This document shows, piece after piece, positions 27,858 through 37,005 of a stretch of 64,000 nt of DNA. A program made the translations under genes and the position numbers. Each line of letters starts with the position of its first letter. Position 1 is the stretch's first letter. The stretch spans positions 104,280 to 168,279 of the forward strand of contig NZ_CALGFC010000025.1 in assembly GCF_937881195.1 (NCBI RefSeq). The letters are read 5' to 3'. This DNA is from an uncultured Methanobrevibacter sp. GTDB lineage: Archaea; Methanobacteriota; Methanobacteria; Methanobacteriales; Methanobacteriaceae. The notes under the pieces are model-generated. The model worked only from the letters and a program-made list of their open reading frames with translations, ran no database searches and was not told the origin of the DNA.

Positions 27858-28799
27858 ATGAAAACTAAAATTCTAATAGGATCAGCTTTGATGCTATTAC
27901 TATTTGCATGTGCTTCTGGCTCTGTATTCGCATATGATGTTAATGACACAGCTACTGCACAAAGCACTATTTCAAATGCAACTAGTAATTCTGTAGTAAG
28001 TTTTGACCCTAATGGAAATTACAGTGGTTTCACTGTAAATGTACCTAGCACAGCTCAAAATCTTACTTTAAATGGTAATGGGGCTACAGTCTCTGGAGAT
28101 GGAATTAATCACATATTTGTTATTAATAATGCAGTTGGATTTTCATTATACAACTTCAATATAATAGCTAATTCTCAAAATGGTATCAGGGGTAATAATA
28201 CTGTTGGTTTCACTATGAGTAATTGTACTATTTCAGATGGTAGTGCTGGAGTAAATCTCTTTGGAGCATCTTCAGGTTTCACTATTGTTGGAAATACAAT
28301 TACTAATATGACTGTTGGAAATGGTAATGGAATATCTTTAGTTCACCACTCTACATTAAGTAATTTAAGTTCTCTTTCACCATCTACTATAGCTAATAAC
28401 ACAATAAGTGATGTTAATTATGGTATGTTTATTGGAGGAAATTTCTTAGGAACTATTGATAATAATGATATTACAGATGCAAGTATTGCTGGAATTCAGT
28501 TTGCTGGTAAAATGGCTTCAACAAATGGTAAAGTAAATGTTACTATTAGTAATAACTTTATTAACTCAACAGGAATAGGTTTGGATCTTTTAACTCCTAA
28601 TTTCCTTTACTTAAATTTAAATAGTAATGATGCAATTCAAGGAGATACTAGTTGTGTTGAGATAGGACCATTAGCTACCTTTAATCAATTATTAGTAAAT
28701 AATAATGAATTTTTCGGTGACGAAGGTGATTTAGGAGATTTAGCTGATTCATCTGAAGAATGGGATAATAATTTTTTAAATGGAATAGAATATTCTTAA
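27858..28799 (+). CDS. secreted beta-helix protein
   Basis: A 313-aa exported protein. Signal peptide with SALMLLLFACASGSVFA and a likely cut before YDVND. The rest is a compact right-handed beta-helix with repeated GF.I...N.I patterns (VGFSLYNFNIIANS, VGFTMSNCTISDGS). It lacks linker, Ig-like modules or anchor, so it is a stand-alone secreted beta-helix, shorter than its neighbours. Codon use looks less biased than in the long adhesins, with a stronger AAGGAG ribosome-binding site, suggesting higher expression (inference). Function unknown. Confidence 0.83.
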   Translation: MKTKILIGSALMLLLFACASGSVFAYDVNDTATAQSTISNATSNSVVSFDPNGNYSGFTVNVPSTAQNLTLNGNGATVSGDGINHIFVINNAVGFSLYNFNIIANSQNGIRGNNTVGFTMSNCTISDGSAGVNLFGASSGFTIVGNTITNMTVGNGNGISLVHHSTLSNLSSLSPSTIANNTISDVNYGMFIGGNFLGTIDNNDITDASIAGIQFAGKMASTNGKVNVTISNNFINSTGIGLDLLTPNFLYLNLNSNDAIQGDTSCVEIGPLATFNQLLVNNNEFFGDEGDLGDLADSSEEWDNNFLNGIEYS

Positions 28800-28959
28800 T
28801 AAAGACATATTAAAAGTTTTTAAATAAATATGAATGGGTTTTAGTTTTAATACTATCTTCCATTCAATAATTTTTTTATTTTTTGCATTGATTTTTAATT
28901 TTTAATCTTTTTTTGTATAAAATTTTATTTGAAAATTTTGTTTTAGGTATGTGTTAATA

Positions 28960-28975
28960 GAAACATTTATATATA
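28960..28975 (+). promoter_or_regulatory. BRE/TATA element upstream of the adhesin at 29201
   Basis: GAAACATTTATATATA, matching the element at 21336. A second TATA-like run, GGTTTATATATTAC, lies nearer the gene at about 29139-29152. An AAAGGA/TCCTTT hairpin lies between them (about 29067-29085), so two start sites are possible. Confidence 0.45.
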
Positions 28976-29200
28976 ATTTTTTAAAAATATTGTTCTATGT
29001 GTATATAAGTACATATCGACTTTGAGTTTTTATACTCTTTTTATTTTTTCTTTTTTATTTCTTTTTTGAAAGGAGTTTTTTCCTTTTTATAAAATCTTTG
29101 GGGGCGATTTTTAGTGTATATACATGGAAAAATTAAAAAGGTTTATATATTACTTTTTTTATTTTTAATAAAGCATTTTTTTATGAAATGGAGGTAATGA

Positions 29201-31450
29201 ATGAATAATATATTTAAAAAACTCATTTTTTTGAGTTTATTGATTACTGTAGTGCTGATTTCTTCTGGTTTTGTATCAGCAGAAGATACAAACACTACAG
29301 AATATAATTATACGGGTCCTGCTGATTCTCCAAGTCCAGGTTACAATGGTGTTAATGGAACTGGTCAATCTAATTATACTGGTCCTCAAACTAATAATAC
29401 TAAATATAATGAAACTATTTCTTCTGATGTTCCTTCTGATTTATATATTGTCATTGGCTCTGATGGAACAATATATGGTGCAAAAGATAATAAAGTTTAT
29501 GCTTTTTACGCAAATAACGGCTCTGTTAAATGGAATTACACATTAGATACTAATAATGCCTACTATCCGGCAATTGGAAATAATGAAACTATTTATGTAT
29601 TTTCTAGCAATAAATTATATGCACTTCATTATAATGGAATAAATGTAACAGAAACATCATATTTAGTTGAAAATAATGCTAATGATATTGCGAAGGTTGT
29701 TCCAGTTATAGGTGCTGATGGAACTATATATCTTTATGAATATACTGAGTCAAGAGTAAACTATTTAATCGCTGTTCAACCTAATGGAACTCAATGGAGT
29801 ATTCAACCGTCCATGGCTTATGCTCCACTTGCAATTGGCTCTAATGGTTATTTATATGTTGGAGGAATCTCTTCTTCTAAAAAAGGTTTATTTATTGTAG
29901 ATCCTACTGATTATAATAATTATCGAAATATTTTAACTGATTATCGAATTTGGAGTATAACTGTTGCAAATGATGGAACTATATATGTTGTTGGTGATAA
30001 TAGTAGCTCTTTTTATCTAATTGCTTTGTATCCAAATGAAACTGTAAAATGGATATCTGTTGAATTAAAGTCATTGGGTTATAGTCAGACTGCAACTGGT
30101 GGAGCTAATGGAGCTAATACTGGAAGAGTTATTAGTGTATCTAAAACTGGTTTGATTTATTTATCAAATTTCATCATTGATGCAACTAATGGTGATATTT
30201 TAAGTATTAATCCATATTCCACCACTCAAAATATTCCTATTGGTGCTGATGGTACTATTTATGTTGCTGGAGATAATAATGTTTCTGCTTTTACTAGTGC
30301 AGGGGTGCTTTTGTGGACTTATTTGGTTGATGGTGCTTATAATCCTGTGATTGGTGCTGATGGTACTTTGTATTTTACTGCTGGTAATCAACTGTATGCT
30401 ATTGCTGATGATGTTGTTCCTCCGGTAGTTGATGTTGGTGGTGTTTCTGGTAGTTATTTTGATGATGTTGTTGTTAATGTAGGTATTGATGATGGTGTTG
30501 TTTATTATACTGTTGATGGTACTGATCCTAAAAATTCTACTACTCGTATTTTGCTTGTTGGTTCTAGTATAGTTGTTAATGAGTCTTGTGTTCTTAAGTT
30601 TATTGGTTATGATGCTGATGCTATTGGTGAAGGTCAATATTCTAATGTTACAACATTAAATTATGTGTTAAATAAGAATTTTGTAGCTGGTAATGCTTCT
30701 ATTTCAACTGGTTCTTATTATAATGATTTAACTGTGACTTTACCTTCTGAAGATGGTCTTATCCTATATTATAAAGTTAATAATGGGGTTTATTCTGTTT
30801 ACAGTGGTCCGATTAGTATTACTGGGTCTTCTACTTTAAGTTATTATTATGAAGATGCTAATGGTAATCATTCTAGTGTTAAATCTTATACTTATAATAT
30901 TAATAAGAATTATGTTCCAGGAAACCCTTCTGTTACAGCGGGGTCTTACAATAAGAACTTAAAAATCTCTATTCCTAGCCAATCTGGTAAAACATTATAC
31001 TATAAAATTGGTTCTGGTTCATACAAAGTTTATACTGGTTCAATAGCTATAACTTCAACTTCAACAATCAGTTATTACTTTAAAGATTCTCAAGGAAAAA
31101 ATTCAAAAGTTAAAACAGTTAAATACACAATTGATAAAACAAGTCCAAAAGTCTTAGATAAAAATACTAAGTCTTATAAAAAGGTTAAAGCTAAAAAACA
31201 AACATTAAAAATCAAATTTTCAGAAAATGTCAAAATAAGCTCTAAAAATCTTAAAAAGATCCTTGTTAAAACCAGTAAAGGCAAAAAAGTTTCAGTTAAA
31301 TTCGCAGTTAAAAACAATTACTTATACATGAAAATACCAAAAGTAACTAAAAAGACCAAATACTACTTAATTATCCCTAAAAACATTGTAAGTGATAAAT
31401 TAGGTAATTTATTAAAGTCAAAAACAACTTTAAGATATATTAGTGTATAA
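29201..31450 (+). CDS. secreted beta-propeller protein with chitobiase C-terminal repeats and C-terminal Ig-like domain
   Basis: A 749-aa exported protein following a GGAGGT site. Signal segment LIFLSLLITVVLISSGFVSA. Residues about 80-400 form a PQQ-type beta-propeller (IGADGTIYL, IGADGTLYF repeats). Three chitobiase C-terminal-type modules follow (YYTVDGTDPKNSTT near 430; YYKVNNGVYSVYSGPI near 525; YYKIGSGSYKVYTGSI near 605). The same SbsA/Big_5-like C-terminal domain as in the gene at 18049 closes the protein, identical at the DNA level. Part of the middle is unusually rich in GGT/GAT codons, which creates a long open antisense frame. No anchor helix. Confidence 0.86.
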   Translation: MNNIFKKLIFLSLLITVVLISSGFVSAEDTNTTEYNYTGPADSPSPGYNGVNGTGQSNYTGPQTNNTKYNETISSDVPSDLYIVIGSDGTIYGAKDNKVYAFYANNGSVKWNYTLDTNNAYYPAIGNNETIYVFSSNKLYALHYNGINVTETSYLVENNANDIAKVVPVIGADGTIYLYEYTESRVNYLIAVQPNGTQWSIQPSMAYAPLAIGSNGYLYVGGISSSKKGLFIVDPTDYNNYRNILTDYRIWSITVANDGTIYVVGDNSSSFYLIALYPNETVKWISVELKSLGYSQTATGGANGANTGRVISVSKTGLIYLSNFIIDATNGDILSINPYSTTQNIPIGADGTIYVAGDNNVSAFTSAGVLLWTYLVDGAYNPVIGADGTLYFTAGNQLYAIADDVVPPVVDVGGVSGSYFDDVVVNVGIDDGVVYYTVDGTDPKNSTTRILLVGSSIVVNESCVLKFIGYDADAIGEGQYSNVTTLNYVLNKNFVAGNASISTGSYYNDLTVTLPSEDGLILYYKVNNGVYSVYSGPISITGSSTLSYYYEDANGNHSSVKSYTYNINKNYVPGNPSVTAGSYNKNLKISIPSQSGKTLYYKIGSGSYKVYTGSIAITSTSTISYYFKDSQGKNSKVKTVKYTIDKTSPKVLDKNTKSYKKVKAKKQTLKIKFSENVKISSKNLKKILVKTSKGKKVSVKFAVKNNYLYMKIPKVTKKTKYYLIIPKNIVSDKLGNLLKSKTTLRYISV

Positions 31451-31467
31451 AACAAATCAAAAAAAAA
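31130..31467 (+). repeat. 3'-end repeat shared with the adhesin at 18049 (copy 2)
   Basis: Exact 315-bp match of 31130-31444 to 20650-20964, then one mismatch and further identity through the stop codon to 31467. See copy 1. Confidence 0.97.
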
Positions 31468-31479
31468 TATTTTTCAGTC

Positions 31480-31510
31480 AAAAAGGAAATTTCACTTTTC
31501 CTTTTTTATT
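31480..31510 (+). terminator. hairpin plus T-tract after the adhesin at 29201
   Basis: AAAAAGGA (31480-31487) pairs with TCCTTTTT (31499-31506), followed by TATTTTTTATTTTT. It parallels the terminator after the paralogue at 21024. Confidence 0.65.
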
Positions 31511-31586
31511 TTTTATTTTTTAATCTATTTTTTCTATTTTTTGTTTTTTAATCTATTTTTTATTTTCTTTTTAATTTATTAATTTA

Positions 31587-31937
31587 TTAATCTATTTTTT
31601 CTATTTTTTGTTTTGAGATTAGTATATATGTTATTGTTGGGATTAAGATTATTATTAAAGTTAGAATAAAGTTTAATGTTTCATAATATAGGGGTATTAT
31701 GAAAATTAATATAAAAAATAAAAATAATATGCTTCCAATTTTTTCTAATTTTTTAAATGAATTATTGAATGAAATACCTAATAATAGATAAACATTGATT
31801 AATCCTACATAGAGCAATATAGATAATTTTATATTGGATTCTAAATCAAAATAAGTATGAATGAAATAATAAAATATTAAAACTACTATAAATAATAATA
31901 GCAGATTTTTAATATGGATTTTAAATCGATGTTTCAT
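31587..31937 (-). CDS. four-helix membrane protein, unrecognised
   Basis: A 116-aa protein of four hydrophobic helices (LLLLFIVVLIFYYFI, LSILLYVGLINVYLLLGI, ILFLFFILIFIIPLYY and FILTLIIILIPTITYIL) with a basic N-terminus (MKHRFKIHIK) and a short charged C-terminus (SKQKIEKID). I do not recognise a family. It is convergent with the adhesin at 29201 and starts near 31937 with an AT-rich upstream region. Inward/outward charge distribution favours a genuine membrane protein. Confidence 0.65.
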   Translation of the reverse strand: MKHRFKIHIKNLLLLFIVVLIFYYFIHTYFDLESNIKLSILLYVGLINVYLLLGISFNNSFKKLEKIGSILFLFFILIFIIPLYYETLNFILTLIIILIPTITYILISKQKIEKID

Positions 31938-32593
31938 GAATTAATCTTTTTTTTCCTTTTATTATACATATTTTTATTTAAAAAAATATTTGAAGAAAGA
32001 GTTTTAAAGTTTTTTTTCTCTTGGGGGAGAATATGACTTTTGGACCCTTCCTTCAATGTATTATAAACTACATTTTTTTATTAAAAATGTAGGATAATAT
32101 GTTTATAATATTACTTTTTGTTTTTATTTATATTTTTGCATTGATTTTTAATTAGCATTCTAATTTTTATATTTTTAGATAATTATTGTTATAATATGGC
32201 AATTTTAACCTTTATCCTAGTTTTTATATTTATTTTCTTTTATTTCTTAAATTTGATTTTATCTTAATTTATGAAGTATTTTATCCTATTTTTTTTATTT
32301 TTTATCTTATAATATTATTTTTTATCTAATTTTCTTTTAATATGGATTATTTTTCTTAAATTCTAAGATTTCTCTTTTAAAATATTATATCATGTTTATT
32401 ACAAACATTATTATTTAATTAAATTAATTTCGCCATGATTTTCATGTTTTTGTGTATTATTATATATTTTTTATTATACTAACATAGAAAAATATATAAT
32501 AATAAACAATTAAATAATATTAATAATAATAATAATATTTTTAAAACGGTTTTTTAATTGAATTTTAAACATCAAAAGATAAATATTGTATAA
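31938..32593. other. non-coding region with a perfect inverted repeat
   Basis: AT-rich region without a supportable gene between two divergent genes. At 32068-32092 CTACATTTTT and AAAAATGTAG form a perfect 10-bp inverted repeat around TTATT. No T-run follows it, so it is more likely a structured RNA element or protein-binding site than a terminator. A relatively G-rich patch (TTGGGGGAG) precedes it. Confidence 0.45.
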
Positions 32594-32626
32594 ACAACAC
32601 TTAAAAAAATATTTGGGGGCTTTTTT

Positions 32627-33682
32627 ATTAAAAAAAATGATAGAAGTAGCATCAATCCTTTTACAGGAAAAAAACATTTTGATATTTTAGATGATGATAA
32701 GTTTTTAAATAATTGTCATAATGAATATTATAAAATTATTAATCAACATGAATTGTTAGATGAAGATGAAGAGGGTAAACTAGTATCAAAAGTTTCTTTA
32801 AATTTGATTAATGCAGTTGAAAACCATTTATCAGAAATTAACCGATCGGATTATACAAATAATTATTATGATTGGGAATTTCATTTAGTTTCAGATAATA
32901 CAGTAAATGCATTTGCTATTCCTGGAGGGAAAATTTTAATATATTCTGGAATTTTATCAATTGCTAATAATGAGGAATCATTAGCATTTATTTTAGGTCA
33001 TGAAATTGCACATGCATTACTTGATCATTCTAGATCTCAAGTAAGTGCACAAACTGCTAAAAATACTGCAACTACTGCTGCAAGATTAGGTGGTATTGGG
33101 CTTGGTTTGTTAGGTTTTGGTGATGTTGGGTCTGTTGTAGTAAATGCTACAAATGTAGCTGATATTGGATCTGAATATTTTTTAATGAAACCATGGGGTA
33201 GAAGTCATGAAATGGAAGCAGATAAATTAGGAATGATGATAGTTAAATGGGCAGGATATGATATTAGTGAAATACCTAATTTTTGGCAGAGAATGAGTCA
33301 GAATAATTCAAATAAATATGATTTTTTTTCAACCCATCCTTCGGATAATAAAAGAATTGATCAAATGAATAAATTAGTTATAGAACTTTCTAATCAAGAG
33401 ATTTCTAATGATTTTCCAGTTTTATCAGAAAATAATCCTCAAAAAGATCCAAGTTTTGCTTCTGATTTACCAAAAATCCCTAATCCAAAAATTTCTAATA
33501 AAATTCCAGGTTTTGCATCAATATCTAAAAATAATGTGCAAGATCTGAATTTGAAATCAAAAAATTTAATTCATGATGAGCCTGTTATTAATGATGGTCC
33601 TAATTTTTGTGTAAAATGTGGAAATTCTTTATCTCCTAATGATAATTTTTGCAGAAAATGTGGAATCAAAATTAAAAGATAA
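32627..33682 (+). CDS. M48-family zinc metalloprotease with C-terminal zinc ribbon; start codon unclear
   Basis: An M48 peptidase with the HEIAH zinc motif inside LGHEIAHALLDHS, the downstream E-A-D ligand segment (HEMEADKLGMM) and the STHPSDNKRIDQM block. A C-terminal zinc ribbon has two CxxC pairs (FCVKCGNS and FCRKCGIK). The earliest usual start is TTG at 32753. However, the frame stays open upstream to a stop at 32591, and the segment INPFTGKKHFDIL, a hallmark of the N-terminus of the LoiP-like M48 subfamily, lies before it. No ATG, GTG or TTG precedes that segment; ATT at 32627, after GGGGGC, is the best position. Non-standard initiation, a start-codon mutation or a sequencing error would explain this. 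It likely degrades misfolded proteins. Confidence 0.8.
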   Translation: MKKNDRSSINPFTGKKHFDILDDDKFLNNCHNEYYKIINQHELLDEDEEGKLVSKVSLNLINAVENHLSEINRSDYTNNYYDWEFHLVSDNTVNAFAIPGGKILIYSGILSIANNEESLAFILGHEIAHALLDHSRSQVSAQTAKNTATTAARLGGIGLGLLGFGDVGSVVVNATNVADIGSEYFLMKPWGRSHEMEADKLGMMIVKWAGYDISEIPNFWQRMSQNNSNKYDFFSTHPSDNKRIDQMNKLVIELSNQEISNDFPVLSENNPQKDPSFASDLPKIPNPKISNKIPGFASISKNNVQDLNLKSKNLIHDEPVINDGPNFCVKCGNSLSPNDNFCRKCGIKIKR

Positions 33683-33701
33683 TTTTTTAGAGGGATTGAA
33701 A

Positions 33702-34127
33702 ATGGATAAAAAAAGAGTAATATTATTATTAGTATTATTTACAGCTATTGCAGGATTTACATTAGGTAATGTTTCAGCTGTAAATGCTAAGATAGTAAAT
33801 AAAAAAGTAACTATTGATGATTATGAAATTGATTATTTTTATTCTAAATATATAGGAATAAATAAAGGAAAAACTTATAAAAATGGTGCGGTTTCTGGTA
33901 GAAATCCTATGAATAATAGGATTCAAAAAGCTCCTGTTTATGCTCATAAAACTAAAATAGCTGCTAAAAAAGGAGTTAGAATAAATAAAGTTATTGTAAG
34001 TTCAATTGGTTATCCTAGTGGGAAAACTTATAGAAGTACTTATTATTTCAGTAAGAGTAAAGTTTTAGCTCCTGGAAAATATAAAGGATTTTGGAAGTAT
34101 ACAATTTATTTCCAAGTTAAAAAATAA
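33702..34127 (+). CDS. small secreted protein
   Basis: A 141-aa exported protein starting at 33702, 19 bases after the M48 gene, with GAGGGA as ribosome-binding site; the two are probably co-transcribed. A signal peptide (VILLLVLFTAIAGFTLGNVSA) is followed by a basic, beta-rich mature domain of about 115 residues (KAPVYAHKTKIAAKKG, SSIGYPSGKTYRSTYYFSKS) with no cysteines. No family recognised. The first 21 nucleotides are the same as those of the gene at 56628. Confidence 0.7.
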   Translation: MDKKRVILLLVLFTAIAGFTLGNVSAVNAKIVNKKVTIDDYEIDYFYSKYIGINKGKTYKNGAVSGRNPMNNRIQKAPVYAHKTKIAAKKGVRINKVIVSSIGYPSGKTYRSTYYFSKSKVLAPGKYKGFWKYTIYFQVKK

Positions 34128-34632
34128 TTATTATTTTTCATTCAAAATTCTTTTTTATCTTATTTTTAGTTTTTATTATTATTTTTATTTAATTTATTAT
34201 CTTTATCATTTTTTGTATTTATACTTTTATTTTTGGCTTTGTTATAAAGTCTTATATATGTCTTTTAAGCATATTTATCCTTGTTTCATGAAAATAATCT
34301 TTATTGTATTACTATCATCTGTTTTTTAAGGTTTTAAGTAATACTTTTTAATATTAATGATTTTAAAGTATTACTATTTAATTTAAAAACACTTGTTTAG
34401 TATTATTAAAAATATATTTTTTATTGTAGGTTTTACAACATTAAAATTTGGTATGATTTTTCTTTATTTAATATGGGTATTAATAATTTTTATCTTAGCA
34501 TTTTTTGATGTTATTTCATATTTTTAATAAGAAAGATAATTATGGATTAATCAGATAAGTTAATAAATTAATGTTTATATAATTTAGTTATTTAAGTCAG
34601 TGTTTTTTTTTATAAAATATTTGTGTGTTAGT
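34128..34632. other. non-coding AT-rich region
   Basis: 505 bases between the small secreted protein and the membrane protein at 34633. I see no gene, tRNA or convincing repeat, only A/T-rich runs and several TATA-like stretches. It marks the left edge of the membrane-protein array. Confidence 0.4.
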
Positions 34633-35316
34633 ATGAGTGGGTTTTTTTTTAAAATAATATTTAGTTGCATTATTTATTGTATTTTTGCTGTGCCTTATTT
34701 GGTTTGTTGGGAATCTTTTGGAAGGTTTATTGATAAAATTTTTAGTTTTCCTTATATGCGTGAGGGATGTGATTATAATATTAAAAATTATGAATGTTTG
34801 ACTTATGAGGGATTTATTGTTAATTTGCTTTATGTAATGGTTGCATTGAGTTTATCTTTTTTAATAGGTTTTGAATTTAATTTAATTATTGTGGCAGTAT
34901 GTTTTACTATGTTGTTTCCTGCAATTTTGCTTTTTTTAAGGATTCATACATTTAGTGATGATAATATTTTGCCTGAAACTGAAACTGGGTATGCTCCATT
35001 TGGGACTTGGTTTTTATCTATGTTTGCTTCTACTGGGCTTTATATGATTTTTCCAGCGTTTTTTGGCAGTTCTGAGCCTTTGTATTTTTTCGTGACTGTT
35101 TTGATTCTTGGTTTATCTGCTACATTGGTTCCTATATTTCCTGATTATATTAACAAATTGTTACCATTTGAGATTAGAACTGAAAAAGGAGTTAAACTTT
35201 TAATAGTAATTACTTTTATTCTTTGGCTTAGTTTGTGGATATTTGTAATTGGTTATTACATTAGTACTGGTGCTTCTCCTTCTGAGCTTATGCCGGCAAG
35301 ATTTGGAGGTAGCTAA
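34633..35316 (+). CDS. polytopic membrane protein, paralogue of the one at 62087
   Basis: A 227-aa membrane protein with about six hydrophobic helices. It shares with the protein at 62087 the polar signatures FSDDNILPET.x.GY (loop), VPxFPDYxNxxxPxxxRTxKG near residue 170, and the C-terminal ELxPxRxGG. Between them an N-terminal FIxKxxxxPYxRE block is also conserved. The ATG at 34633 is chosen over a GTG at 34600 because it gives a normal positively charged N-terminus. I do not recognise the family. It precedes the small-membrane-protein array, and its paralogue sits at the far side of the accessory region. Confidence 0.75.
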   Translation: MSGFFFKIIFSCIIYCIFAVPYLVCWESFGRFIDKIFSFPYMREGCDYNIKNYECLTYEGFIVNLLYVMVALSLSFLIGFEFNLIIVAVCFTMLFPAILLFLRIHTFSDDNILPETETGYAPFGTWFLSMFASTGLYMIFPAFFGSSEPLYFFVTVLILGLSATLVPIFPDYINKLLPFEIRTEKGVKLLIVITFILWLSLWIFVIGYYISTGASPSELMPARFGGS

Positions 35317-35377
35317 TATTTTAATATTAATATTTATGGATGAAATTATAGTAAAATAAATTAAAATGTAGGTTAAT

Positions 35378-35428
35378 ATGAATCTAAAAAATAAAAGTTT
35401 AATGTATATTTTTATTCCATATTTATAA
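35378..35428 (+). pseudogene. N-terminal relic of the array's larger membrane protein
   Basis: ATG at 35378 opens 16 codons reading MNLKNKSLMYIFIPYL before a stop. This matches the N-terminus of the proteins at 37505 (MNLKNKKIIYIFILIL) and 38732 (MNLKNKKVIYIFIPIL). The preceding bases GTAGGTTAATATGAATCTAA are also shared with the region before 38732. It is a truncated remnant of a further array copy. Confidence 0.75.
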
Positions 35429-35498
35429 ACAGAAGAAATTTTCATGATTATTTAAAAGAAAAAGTTTTATAAAATTAAGATTTATGGGAGGTTTGTTT

Positions 35499-35672
35499 AT
35501 GGATAATAATTCTTTAAAAATTATAGTAATTGGTCTTATTGTATTGTTTTTAGCTATTATGGTTAAAAATTTGTTTTTACCTAGAGGAGCTATTTCAGCT
35601 CTTTTAAGTGTAATAATAGCTGTGATTGTTGGATTGTTTATTGTTAAAAAAATAAAAAAGACAAAAGGATAA
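35499..35672 (+). CDS. small two-TM membrane protein of the array (copy 1)
   Basis: A 57-aa protein: short polar start (MDNNSLK), a first helix (IIVIGLIVLFLAIMVKNLFL), a PRG turn, a second helix (ISALLSVIIAVIVGLFIV) and a lysine-rich tail (KKIKKTKG). The ATG at 35499 follows GGGAGGT with good spacing; the upstream in-frame ATG at 35484 overlaps that site. Near-identical copies lie at 38039 and 39605, with a chimeric copy at 38732. Function unknown. The two-helix, short-loop, basic-tail design is shared by holins, small immunity proteins and regulatory membrane peptides, and the sequence does not distinguish these. Confidence 0.8.
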   Translation: MDNNSLKIIVIGLIVLFLAIMVKNLFLPRGAISALLSVIIAVIVGLFIVKKIKKTKG

Positions 35673-35708
35673 AATAATGATAAAATGTTTTATTGTGATA
35701 GATTATAA

Positions 35709-36433
35709 ATGATATATTCTGATGGTTATCTTATATTAAAATCTGAAAATAATGATAACAGAATTCTTTTAATTGATCTTGAAACAAGTATTGTAAGAGA
35801 TATAATTACTTCTTCAAATATTACAGGAAAACCCTGCTACCACAACGATTCATCAGATGCCTTTATAAACAGTGGTAATGAATTAGTTAATAATGGAAAT
35901 ACTCAACAAAACCTCAATGATGTCTTTAATATGGATAGTAGTACTGTAAATGGATTTGATAAATGGTTTAATGGGTTTACTAAAAATTTAGGAACTGATG
36001 AAGGTTTCGCAAGATTTGCAGAAGATTTAATGAGATCTGGTTTAATAACTATAGCTATGATAGCATTAATAGTGGCAACTGGACCTGTAGGAATAATAGT
36101 TGCGGCTTCTGATATAGGAATAGGTGTTTTAATTGTATACATACTAATGGATGCTTTGATGAAGCTACAACATCTAAAAATTGGGTAATGGCTGGAAATT
36201 CTATTGGATTGAGCCTTATTCCTGGTTTTGGAGGTATTGGTAAATTAAGTTCAGTTGGTGTTAAATTTGGTATAAAAACTGCTTCTAAAGGAGTTATGTA
36301 TGAATCTTCAGATTTAATACTCAAAAATGTAATTGGAGATAGTTTGACTTCAATATCATCAAAATTTGGAAATAATGTTTTAGAGAATATAGCTTCGGAT
36401 GTATTTTGGAATGGAATAATTTTTAGGGGTTAA
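35709..36433 (+). pseudogene. frameshifted remnant of a larger protein, possibly toxin-like
   Basis: Two frames that together read as one protein. 35709-36188 encodes 159 aa and 36188-36433 encodes 81 aa, overlapping in TAATG. The second frame continues naturally upstream of its ATG (CFDEATTSKNWV before MAGNSIGLSLIPGFGG), while the first frame turns to unlikely sequence after GIGVLIV. A single frameshift near 36130-36155 therefore split one gene. The protein has a polar Asn-rich N-terminal part, hydrophobic helices (ITIAMIALIVATGPVGIIVAA) and a Gly-rich amphipathic region (IPGFGGIGKLSSVGVKFGIK) reminiscent of the pre-toxin segments of polymorphic toxins. A stop directly precedes the ATG and no ribosome-binding site is seen, so the 5' end is probably missing too. 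Confidence 0.6.
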
Positions 36434-36434
36434 C

Positions 36435-36920
36435 ATGAGTATTAAAAAATTTAATATTTTATATCTTTTTGTTTCAATTTTAATAATAATTGCAATAAGA
36501 TTTTTGTTTAAAATAAATAATTATATTTTATTTTTTAATTTGTGTTTATTTTTGATTTTTTTATTTTTATTTATTAAAATTTTTAGAAATAATTTCAAAA
36601 AAATAGAATTAATAAGTACAAAGTTATTTGGAGCGTGGATATTATTTTCTGCAGTTTCGGCTATTATTTATCCACAAATATTATTGTATTTTATAGGCTG
36701 TTTTATTATATTATATACTTATAAAATTATTTTTAATTCAGAATCTTATAAAAGTTTTGGCAGGAAGATTCAAAATATTCCTATGTATTTATCTTTGATA
36801 ATGATTTTAATTACAGGTTTTTATGGTGATATTTCTAATATACTCTTTATTTTTATTGGAATATTGATTTTAATATATGTTTATAAAAAAGATAAAAAAA
36901 ATAAAACTTTAATAAAATAA
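36435..36920 (+). CDS. array membrane protein, large type (copy 1)
   Basis: A 161-aa protein with five to six hydrophobic helices, beginning MSIKKFNILYLFVSILIII. It carries the array's shared central motif (here SFGRKIQNIP near residue 115) before the last pair of helices, and a basic tail (YKKDKKNKTLIK). It starts one base after the stop of the frameshifted gene, so it was probably translated from the same transcript. Paralogues at 37006, 37505, 38252, 38992 and 39818. No recognised family. Confidence 0.75.
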   Translation: MSIKKFNILYLFVSILIIIAIRFLFKINNYILFFNLCLFLIFLFLFIKIFRNNFKKIELISTKLFGAWILFSAVSAIIYPQILLYFIGCFIILYTYKIIFNSESYKSFGRKIQNIPMYLSLIMILITGFYGDISNILFIFIGILILIYVYKKDKKNKTLIK

Positions 36921-37005
36921 TCTGCTGAAAATAAATTAAATTATAAATAAGATTTATAGAAATTAAAAGCTATTCATGAAATAAATAAAAAAGTAGGTCC
37001 CTAAT

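Noticed and set aside
29271..29546. 91-aa frame overlapping the adhesin at 29201 on the same strand
   Set aside because: Out-of-frame reading of Asn/Thr-rich sequence; no ribosome-binding site and a random composition.
30200..30637. Long antisense open frame (145 aa) on the minus strand
   Set aside because: It is the reverse of GGT/GAT-rich adhesin coding sequence, giving a monotonous Thr/Asn/Ile/Ser product without a start signal; a shadow of the gene at 29201.
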